Assembly (NCBI GenBank): GCA_025457815.1
Contig: JALOTQ010000006.1
Location: 1-34,265, forward strand
Length of the DNA stretch: 34,265 nt
Origin: Thermoplasmata archaeon
Lineage (GTDB): Archaea > Thermoplasmatota > Thermoplasmata > UBA10834
Direction of reading: 5' to 3'
Part shown: piece after piece, positions 27,551-34,265 of the stretch
How the letters are laid out: each line of letters starts with the position of its first letter
Position numbering within the stretch: the stretch's first letter is position 1
Program-made: the position numbers and the translations under genes
The notes under the pieces: model-generated
The model's database searches: none
Seen by the model: only the letters and a program-made list of their open reading frames with translations
What the model was told of the DNA's origin: nothing

Positions 27551-27953
27551 AGGCGTGCCCGATCGGTCAAACCCCTTACCTTCTCCTTTCACCTTTGATT
27601 CTTCGTCCAGAGCCCTCTGTCGGCCGTTGTTCGATGGATGATTACGAATTTCGCATCTTGTTTCATGGGGGTTTGGGGCGGTCTGTCGGTCGTCATGTTC
27701 CTGTGCGGCCAGCATTCCCTGGAACGAACCCCTCAGGGTGACCCCCAGCTGCTCTGTTTACACAGCAATCTATATTACCGGGGAGCACATACCGGCGAAA
27801 TAGGCCGAAAATTCCTGATGCATCTGCAGATTTGGGCCTAAGAATCTGAATATCTTCCGAACATCGAGATGCAATCAAGAAAGTTGCGGGGGAGGAGGCG
27901 CAGGAGTTCTTGGCCTAGTGGTAGAGAGACGTCTACTTGGGAGAACAGATATA

Positions 27954-29435
27954 ATGGCGCTTTTGACTGAAGTCCAGAAGAACTACGGGAAGCTGAAGAA
28001 CTACGTGAACGGGGAGTGGGTTGATTCCACTACCGACAAGTGGTTGGATATCGAGAACCCCTCGACCGGAGCGACAATCGGGCAGGTGCCCATGTCCACC
28101 GCCGACGAAACGAAGGCCGCGATTGAGGCGGCGAACGAAGCCTGGTGGACGTGGAGAGAGACCCCTCCGATAGCCCGGGCGCGGTTGTTCTTCAAGCTCA
28201 AGGAACTGATGGAACAGCATTTTGAGAACGTGGCCAGGATAATGGTTCAAGAGCAGGGCAAGACGATCGACGAGGCAAGAGGGGAGACGAGAAGAGCCAT
28301 CGAGAACGTCGAGGTCGCAGCTGGAATACCGTCCTTGATGATGGGCTACAATCTCGAGGACGGCGCTGCGGAGGGCATAGACGAAGACGCCATCATCTCG
28401 CCTCTGGGCGTTTTCGGTGCCATCTGTCCATTCAACTTCCCCGCCATGATCCCGTTCTGGTTCTGGCCCTATGCGGTTGCCACGGGCAACACCTACCTCG
28501 TCAAGCCGTCCAGCCAGGTGCCGCTGACGATGAACTACCTGACGAAGATAGTCGAGCAGGCTGGCTTCCCGCCCGGGATTCTGAACGTCGTGAATGGAAG
28601 TCACGAAGTATCGGACACCATGATGGAGCACCCGAAAGTGAAGGGGATTTCCTTCGTCGGCTCGACGCCCGTTGCGAAGTACATCTACAAGCACTCGGCC
28701 GAGAACGGCAAGAGAGTGCAGGCCCAAGGCGGGGCGAAGAACTCTCTGGTGATCATGCCCGACGCCAACCTCGACAGGACGGTCGCGAACATGCTCGCCT
28801 CCTACTACGGATGCGCCGGCCAGAGATGCCTCGCAGGGTCGAACATGATCGCTGTTGGGAACGTAGCGGATCCACTGCTGAAGAAGTGGCTTGAGGGGAC
28901 GAGGAAGATCAAGATGGGCTATGGTCTCGATGAGAGCGTCAACATGGGTCCAGTGGTCTCCGCGAAGGCGAAGAAGAAGGTAATCGAGTACATAGACGGC
29001 GCGGAGAAGCAGGGCGCGAAGGTTCTAATCGACGGGAGAAAGGCGGTGGTCCCGGGATACGAGAAGGGGCACTTCGTGGGCCCGACCGTAATCGACGGGG
29101 TCACGCCAGACATGACAATCGCCAACGAAGAGGTCTTCGGACCAGTCGTGAGCTTCATGCGCATGGAATCGATGGATGATGCGATAGAGTTCATCCACAA
29201 GAGCCCGTTCGGAAACGCCGCCTCGATCTACACGCAGAGCGGCAAATCGGCGAGGGACTTCAGGTACCGCGTGCAGTGCGGGAACATCGGCATCAACGTC
29301 GGTATCGTCGCCGCGATGGCATACTTCCCGTTCGCGGGATACAAGGACTCCTTCTTCGGTGACCTACACGGCCAGGGTCAGGACGCCATAAAGTTCTTCA
29401 CCGACAGAAAGGTTGTCATCACCCGGTGGTACTGA
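27954..29435 (+). CDS. CoA-acylating methylmalonate-/malonate-semialdehyde dehydrogenase family (ALDH superfamily)
   Basis: MMSDH-type sequence: VNGEWVDSTTDKWLDIENPSTGATIGQVPMST, LGVFGAICPFNFPAMIPFWFWPYAVATGNTYLVKPS, YGCAGQRCLAGSNMIAVG, PFAGYKDSFFGDLHGQGQDAIKFFTDRKVV. Confidence 0.9.
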   Translation: MALLTEVQKNYGKLKNYVNGEWVDSTTDKWLDIENPSTGATIGQVPMSTADETKAAIEAANEAWWTWRETPPIARARLFFKLKELMEQHFENVARIMVQEQGKTIDEARGETRRAIENVEVAAGIPSLMMGYNLEDGAAEGIDEDAIISPLGVFGAICPFNFPAMIPFWFWPYAVATGNTYLVKPSSQVPLTMNYLTKIVEQAGFPPGILNVVNGSHEVSDTMMEHPKVKGISFVGSTPVAKYIYKHSAENGKRVQAQGGAKNSLVIMPDANLDRTVANMLASYYGCAGQRCLAGSNMIAVGNVADPLLKKWLEGTRKIKMGYGLDESVNMGPVVSAKAKKKVIEYIDGAEKQGAKVLIDGRKAVVPGYEKGHFVGPTVIDGVTPDMTIANEEVFGPVVSFMRMESMDDAIEFIHKSPFGNAASIYTQSGKSARDFRYRVQCGNIGINVGIVAAMAYFPFAGYKDSFFGDLHGQGQDAIKFFTDRKVVITRWY

Positions 29436-29884
29436 TGGTGGAGTGCGACTTCCCGGAATGCACGACTTTCGGAGCGGTCGTCAGGTTCTCGATAGAGCTC
29501 GAGAAGGGAGCCGCGGGCATATACGAGGAGCTCGCGAAGAACCCGAAGGCAGCCTCTGGGGCAACGCTCTTCAAGGAGCTCGCGGAACTGCACAAGAAGC
29601 GCATGGCATCTGTGGAGAACATGAGGCAGCAGAAGCTCAACGAGATGATTCTCGAGCCGATACAGGACATGAAGCGTGAGCTGTACCTGATTGACACGAA
29701 GGTCCCGGCGGGCGCTGACGCCAAGGCTGGCGCGCAGTTCGTGATGAAGGTCGAGGAGACCTCGTCAAGGTTCTACGTTGACGCCGCCAAGATAGCCAAG
29801 ATGATCATGGCCGAGGGTTCCCGCTTCATGGACAAGTTGGGCAAGGAGAACTTGGCCATTAAGGCGAGGCTAGCGGCCCTGTGA
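29435..29884 (+). CDS. Ferritin-like / rubrerythrin-like helical protein
   Basis: RFSIELEKGAAGIYEEL, ELAELHKKRM (ExxH), VEETSSRFYVDAAK; TGATG overlap with the upstream stop. Confidence 0.65.
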   Translation: MVECDFPECTTFGAVVRFSIELEKGAAGIYEELAKNPKAASGATLFKELAELHKKRMASVENMRQQKLNEMILEPIQDMKRELYLIDTKVPAGADAKAGAQFVMKVEETSSRFYVDAAKIAKMIMAEGSRFMDKLGKENLAIKARLAAL

Positions 29885-29908
29885 TTCACGCACGGGCCCC
29901 GAAACGGT

Positions 29909-30280
29909 TCAAACCCCTTTCTGATGTTTTCTTGAAAGCCTCGCGAGATCCCTCATCCCAAGCTCTTCGAGGGTTCCTGACTGAAGCGCCTCAAGCGAGG
30001 CTCGCACAGAGGATTCCTGGGTCACGAACACCTTCACGTTCGCGCTCGCGAACTTGAACAGCGAGGTAGTTGTCAGGTCTTTCACAACTGCTGCGTCAAT
30101 GCCTCGTCTTATGATGGGCTCTATCAGATCTGCGCACAAGCATCGCCTCCCCTGTGCAGTGTGCTCGAAGGTGCCATCCTCGCGCATCTCGAAGTAGTCG
30201 AAGAGCTCAGAATCCTCGAGCGAGAAGAGGATCCGTGCGTCCATTCCGCCAGGAAACTGCGTTCCTACGCAGACCTTCAT
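29909..30280 (-). CDS. Dinitrogenase iron-molybdenum cofactor biosynthesis (NifX/NifB C-terminal)-like protein
   Basis: MKVCVGTQFPGGMDARILFSLEDSELFDYFEM...CADLIEPIIRRGIDAAVVKDLTTTSLFKFASANVKVFV. Confidence 0.65.
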   Translation of the reverse strand: MKVCVGTQFPGGMDARILFSLEDSELFDYFEMREDGTFEHTAQGRRCLCADLIEPIIRRGIDAAVVKDLTTTSLFKFASANVKVFVTQESSVRASLEALQSGTLEELGMRDLARLSRKHQKGV

Positions 30281-30338
30281 GCTCAACTGTAGACCGTGGG
30301 CGGGGATTACGCTTTCGCCGCACCTGTGTTCGACTTGG

Positions 30339-30809
30339 TCACTTCTTCCTGACGGGGAACATGACCTTTGCGTACAGTATCGTTACTCCGTTCACAACCT
30401 CCGGCTTCTTCGAGTAGACCTCAATCGGCGGACCCGTGCAGATGTATCCGTGCTCCTCGTTCCACTTGGCGAGGTTGGCATACGTCTTCGGAAACTCACT
30501 TCCGGGCCCCTTGTGGGATACTGTCGAGACCATCGTCTCCGACATCTCCCTCACCTTGACTCTTCCTCTGCTCTGGGCAATCCCCTTGTATGGGATGCAG
30601 ATGTCGCTCCGAAGCTGCTCAGCAGGTTTCTGCTGAGGGGCGTCGTAGTAAATGGCGAACGGGTGGAACCCAGGCATGACTCTGTTCTCCTTCGCCCATC
30701 CGTATAGCTCTTCAATGTACACATCCCACGGGACCTTGTCGTACGGCCCCTTGTGCTCAATGAACGCCACTTTCGAGGCCTTTCTCTTCTCCACCTTTGG
30801 ACCTGTCAT
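30339..30809 (-). CDS. GyrI-like (AraC effector-binding-like) small-molecule-binding domain protein
   Basis: VEKRKASKVAFIEHKGPYDKVPWDVYIEELYGWAKENRVMPGFHPFAIYYDAP; ...SETMVSTVSHKGPGSEFPKTYANLAKWNEEHGYICTGPPIEVY. Confidence 0.8.
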   Translation of the reverse strand: MTGPKVEKRKASKVAFIEHKGPYDKVPWDVYIEELYGWAKENRVMPGFHPFAIYYDAPQQKPAEQLRSDICIPYKGIAQSRGRVKVREMSETMVSTVSHKGPGSEFPKTYANLAKWNEEHGYICTGPPIEVYSKKPEVVNGVTILYAKVMFPVRKK

Positions 30810-30926
30810 TCCGCCTCCCCTGTCTTGAATCACCTTACTTCATTAATCATCTTTCCGAAAGAGGATGTCTTTCCGACAGCGCAAGTGAAATCTACGTCAG
30901 TGCGCAATCCCTGAAGGAGGGTTCTA

Positions 30927-31346
30927 ATGAGCATCGGAGGCTTCATAGATGGAAACCGCAAGCCAACGGCGAAGGAGATTGGCGATGCCTTGGGGAGCAA
31001 GGCCCCGCTGTGGGACGATCTCGTTGGCTACCTGGACCAGAAGCACGGCGTCCAAGGGCAGTTGTCCTTCGGAGGCCAGAAGTACGGCTGGTTCCTAGGG
31101 TTCAGGAAGGGTGGCAGGCCGCTCGCAGACCTGTACCCGGGAGCTGACACTCTCACGGTCCAGGTCGTCCTTGGGAAGGCCGCGACGGCAGAAGCCCTGA
31201 GACTCAAATTCGGCAGACAAGTGCAGGAGGTCTTCGATAACGCCCGTCAGCTCTACGACGGTAGGTGGTTGTTCGTGCCTGTCCGCACCAAGCGGGACTT
31301 GGAGGACGTGAAGACCCTGATCGACACGAAGGCGAGCGCCAAGTGA
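30927..31346 (+). CDS. DUF3788-like protein
   Basis: PTAKEIGDALGSKAPLWDDLVGYL...WFLGFRKGGRPLADLYPGADTLTVQVVLGK...YDGRWLFVPVRTKRDLEDVKTLI. Confidence 0.65.
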   Translation: MSIGGFIDGNRKPTAKEIGDALGSKAPLWDDLVGYLDQKHGVQGQLSFGGQKYGWFLGFRKGGRPLADLYPGADTLTVQVVLGKAATAEALRLKFGRQVQEVFDNARQLYDGRWLFVPVRTKRDLEDVKTLIDTKASAK

Positions 31347-31369
31347 CAAAGGGGCTACTTCGCAGGCCA

Positions 31370-33160
31370 TTACAGGCCAAGTCCTGACAGGGTCTCTTTC
31401 GTAGGCACGCCCTCGCTCGTCCAGCCCCAGAGCCTGTAGTACTCCTGCAGCTCTGCGTCGAAGTCCGCCTTGTTGACGACGGCGTTCTTCGACGGACCGT
31501 CGTGGATGGGGAGAGTGAAGAACCTCTCGGGCAACGTGTCGTCCTTCTTCGACAGTCCCTCCCGAAGGTTGAACAGCCTCTCAACGGTCCAGATCCTCGC
31601 GCCGACCTTCTTGAGGTCGTCGAGCGTGTACCCGAAGCCAGTGGCGGCGTTGACGAGCATCACCATGTTGTTCCAGTCGTTCGCGAAGGCGTTCCTGGCG
31701 CCGAACTTGCAGAGGATCATCGCGTCGTAGACCGTGAAGAGTTCCTGCAGCTCCTTGAGCGTCTTGGCCTTCCCCTTGACCGTGAACCTGTCGAGCACTC
31801 CCTGGAACAGCTCAGGGACGTACATCGTGGCCCTCAGGTGGCATGCGCCCCTGGTCGATGTGGCAAAGGCGAGCGACATCCCCTGGATCCCTCTGGGGTC
31901 GTAGCCGGGGAACTCCATGCCCTTGACGTTCATCGCGTACTTCTGAGCCTCGGGGCCGTGCTTGGCGGCCATCCTCCTCGATCCTTCCCCGATCAGCTGC
32001 CCTATGCCCTCCCTCTTGCCGGTCATCTGGACAAGCTTGACCATGGCGGCGTGGTTGCCCCAGTCAAGCTTCAGGCCTCCAGTGTCTTTCTCCTTCAGGA
32101 TGCCCTTCTCGAAGAGCTCGTACGCGCACGCGATGGTGTCCGCGCACGAAATGGTGTCCATCCCGAAGTCGTTGCACACGTTGTTCGCCATGATGATGGA
32201 TTCCAAGTTCGTGTTGCCCAGGTTCGACCCGAACATGGCCAGGGTCTCGTACTCCGGCCCTTCGGTCTCCGCCTGGTAGTCCTTGGTCGCCTTGGTCATG
32301 TTACCGCAATGGAGCGGGCATCTGGCGCACGCCGTGTCCTTCGTCTTGTAGTTGTTGACGAGCGTGTCGCCGCCGATCTTCTCGTACTCCGGGAAGTAGC
32401 CGGTCTGCATGTTCTTCGTGGGTATCGTCCCTGCCTTGCCCGTGATACCGACCACCATCGAAGTCCCGTACTTCGAGAACGCGGCAGACTTCTCTTTCAC
32501 CGTCGCCGTGGCCGTCTTGAACGTCTCCTTGAGCTTCTCGGGGTCTGCCTGGGAAACCTCTTTCGTGCCGTGGACGACGACCGCCTTGAGGTTCTTCGAT
32601 CCCATGACGGCTCCGACACCTCCACGGCCAGCGGCCCTGTGATGGTCGTTCATGATGGCCGCGAACCTGACGAGCTTCTCCCCTGCCGGCCCGATGACGG
32701 CTGCACGCGCCTTCTCGTGCCTGGCCTGGAGCGCGTCGATGGTGTCGAACGTGCCCTTGCCCCAGAGGTCGGCCGAGTCCTTGAGCTCCGGCCCAGCGTC
32801 AGTGATCAGGAGATACACGGGCTTCGGGGATTTGCCCTTGAAGACGATGCCATCGTAGCCCGTCTTCCTGAACATCGGTCCCCAGTGGCCTCCCGAGTGT
32901 GCTGAGAGGATTGCCCCCGTGAGTGGCGACTTCGTGGTGACGTTGTAGAATGCGGTGAACGACCCGAGGGTTCCCGTGTAGGGGCCTGCCATGAATATGA
33001 GCCTGTTCTCGGGATCGAAGGCGTCGATCTTCGGTTTGTTCTCATCGAATAGGATCTTCGCGGCCAATCCCCTCCCGCCGAGGAACTTGACGCTGTCTTC
33101 CTTCGAGATCTCCTGGTCGTGCATCTTGCCAGTGGTCAGGTCAACTCTCAATATCTTCAA
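31370..33160 (-). CDS. aor: Aldehyde:ferredoxin oxidoreductase family (tungstopterin enzyme)
   Basis: MKILRVDLTTGK, FLGGRGLAAKIL, GRGGVGAVMGSKNLKAVVV, CARCPLHCGN plus a C-terminal LCKFG cysteine. Confidence 0.95.
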   Translation of the reverse strand: MKILRVDLTTGKMHDQEISKEDSVKFLGGRGLAAKILFDENKPKIDAFDPENRLIFMAGPYTGTLGSFTAFYNVTTKSPLTGAILSAHSGGHWGPMFRKTGYDGIVFKGKSPKPVYLLITDAGPELKDSADLWGKGTFDTIDALQARHEKARAAVIGPAGEKLVRFAAIMNDHHRAAGRGGVGAVMGSKNLKAVVVHGTKEVSQADPEKLKETFKTATATVKEKSAAFSKYGTSMVVGITGKAGTIPTKNMQTGYFPEYEKIGGDTLVNNYKTKDTACARCPLHCGNMTKATKDYQAETEGPEYETLAMFGSNLGNTNLESIIMANNVCNDFGMDTISCADTIACAYELFEKGILKEKDTGGLKLDWGNHAAMVKLVQMTGKREGIGQLIGEGSRRMAAKHGPEAQKYAMNVKGMEFPGYDPRGIQGMSLAFATSTRGACHLRATMYVPELFQGVLDRFTVKGKAKTLKELQELFTVYDAMILCKFGARNAFANDWNNMVMLVNAATGFGYTLDDLKKVGARIWTVERLFNLREGLSKKDDTLPERFFTLPIHDGPSKNAVVNKADFDAELQEYYRLWGWTSEGVPTKETLSGLGL

Positions 33161-33203
33161 TCGCTCAGGCCTCCCAGTCGAGCGTCCGAAAGAATTGCGA
33201 CAG

Positions 33204-33214
33204 AATATAAAAGG
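33204..33214 (-). promoter_or_regulatory. Candidate TATA box for the AOR gene
   Basis: CCTTTTATATT on the minus strand about 45-55 nt upstream of the AOR ATG. Confidence 0.5.
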
Positions 33215-33301
33215 ATTTGGGGTGTTTCGATTTTACCAGTACATTGTTCGCAAGAATTCCGTCAAAAGGGCCTGTTGTTCGAACGTATGTACAATCGCAC
33301 C

Positions 33302-33310
33302 CATTTAATA
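33302..33310 (+). promoter_or_regulatory. Candidate TATA box for the TauE/SafE gene
   Basis: CATTTAATA, 23-31 nt upstream of ATG 33333; implies a leaderless transcript. Confidence 0.45.
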
Positions 33311-33332
33311 CGCAGGATTTGTTCACAATCGC

Positions 33333-34148
33333 ATGGCGTTAGAGGGCGTCGGAACGGACATCATCGCTGTCGTCACGGTCCTCATAGGAATCGTGGCTTT
33401 CTTCTACTCCAATCTCGGACTCGGCGGCGGCCAGCTATACGTTCCGATCATGGATTTCTTCTTGCCGGACACGTATTCGATGAAAGACATAGTCCCGCTC
33501 TCTCTCATGTTCGCATTCGTCACGATGATCACAGCTACGTACACGCACACCAAGAAGAAGCTCGTGAACTTCAAACTGGGGATACCCCTCGCGCTTGCCG
33601 GGCTTATCGGAGTTGCTGCTGGAGTCACGTTCACGTCAACGGTGGAGGAGACCATCGTGAAGGCGGGTTTCGCGTTGCTGCTCATCATCGTTGCGACGAA
33701 GATGTTGTATGATATCTACAGGGCCAAGGCTGAGAACAAGATCAGCCCCGAGGCTTTCAGTCGCAAGCAATGGTTGGCAGGGATTGGGGTGAGTGTTCTC
33801 ACGGGCTTCTTCATCGGCAGCTTTGGCATCGGAGGAGGCGTCGTCAGCGTCCCGCTCATCATTTATGCATTCAGGGTCGAAGCGAGGAAGGCCATCGGGA
33901 CTTCAGCTCTGATGGGAGCGATACTCACGCCGGCAGCGTTTCTGGCGTATGTTCTGACTACGACTGGTGATGGTTCGGAGATACCTTACGGGCTTGGACT
34001 AATACTCACGCCGATAGTCTTCGTGATGGCGTTCGTCGGCTCCACGTGGGGCCTCAAGAAGCTTCGAACGCCGATAGTCAAGACGATCTTCACATGCGGT
34101 GTGTATATCGCGGCCAGCGAGATGATATACAGCCTTCTCTACACCTAG
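33333..34148 (+). CDS. TauE/SafE family membrane permease
   Basis: Multiple hydrophobic helices; SNLGLGGGQLYVPIM and GSFGIGGGVVSVPLIIY paired Gly-rich motifs. Confidence 0.92.
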   Translation: MALEGVGTDIIAVVTVLIGIVAFFYSNLGLGGGQLYVPIMDFFLPDTYSMKDIVPLSLMFAFVTMITATYTHTKKKLVNFKLGIPLALAGLIGVAAGVTFTSTVEETIVKAGFALLLIIVATKMLYDIYRAKAENKISPEAFSRKQWLAGIGVSVLTGFFIGSFGIGGGVVSVPLIIYAFRVEARKAIGTSALMGAILTPAAFLAYVLTTTGDGSEIPYGLGLILTPIVFVMAFVGSTWGLKKLRTPIVKTIFTCGVYIAASEMIYSLLYT

Positions 34149-34150
34149 GC

Positions 34151-34264
34151 CTAATTCTTGATTCCGACAGAATCGAGCATGAAAGCATACAGGAACGCCG
34201 TGTACTTGAGATGGTCATACCGTCCCGAGGCGCCCGCGTGTCCCTCGTTCATACCCATGCGAAG
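34151..34264 (-). CDS. S9-family (oligopeptidase B-like) serine peptidase, C-terminal end (truncated by window end)
   Basis: Reverse-strand frame LRMGMNEGHAGASGRYDHLKYTAFLYAFMLDSVGIKN*, matching the GHxGxSGRYD segment around the catalytic His of oligopeptidase B-type enzymes; not in the supplied ORF list. Confidence 0.8.
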   Translation of the reverse strand, partial: LRMGMNEGHAGASGRYDHLKYTAFLYAFMLDSVGIKN

Positions 34265-34265
34265 A

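Noticed and set aside
27638-27841. 67-aa ORF in the intergenic region before MMSDH
   Set aside because: No homology signal, no good ribosome-binding site, spans promoter-like sequence; probably spurious.
27905-27940. tRNA-like D-arm string (GGCCTAGTGGTAGAG) upstream of MMSDH
   Set aside because: No matching acceptor stem, anticodon arm or T arm (no GGTTCRANNCC) follows; chance similarity.
31502-32905. 467-aa plus-strand ORF opposite AOR
   Set aside because: Shadow ORF with biased composition; AOR on the minus strand is well supported.
1-34265. Search by eye for CRISPR arrays, transposases, integrases, toxin-antitoxin pairs, retrons or defence islands
   Set aside because: No regular spaced repeats and no recognisable mobile or defence proteins; the region reads as core archaeal chromosome.

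Overview
The window is about 34 kb of GC-rich archaeal chromosome. Codon usage, the eIF1A/RIO1/KH cluster, the Pus10-L21e-RpoF-DUF655-KsgA cluster, L15e, Taw2, a family-B DNA polymerase and TATA-type promoters all look euryarchaeal, probably Thermoplasmatota-like; the lineage is an inference. It is mostly housekeeping: transketolase C-subunit and transaldolase, a geranylgeranyl-reductase-family flavoprotein, tRNA modification, argHG, translation and ribosome genes, PolB and tRNA-Glu(TTC). A metabolic block follows at 24.7-34.2 kb: two class III aminotransferases, a methylmalonate-semialdehyde-type dehydrogenase, a ferritin-like protein, a NifX-like protein, GyrI-like and DUF3788 proteins, aldehyde:ferredoxin oxidoreductase, TauE/SafE and the end of an S9 peptidase. 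I found no CRISPR array, transposase, prophage or recognisable defence system, and no clear previously undescribed system. The observations most worth checking are: (i) a ThiI-like THUMP protein whose PP-loop ATPase motif is erased and whose catalytic domain is truncated; (ii) an uncharacterised 522-aa Cys-rich protein; (iii) ribosomal protein L15e with a ~50-aa Lys/Ala/Pro-rich extension behind a leader with competing inverted repeats; (iv) an aminotransferase/MMSDH locus suggesting beta-amino-acid metabolism; (v) near-zero or negative spacing at every convergent gene junction; (vi) argH lacking the usual N-terminal WGGRF segment and overlapping argG; (vii) two adjacent perfect stem-loops inside a coding region. 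All family assignments come from reading motifs; no database search was run.
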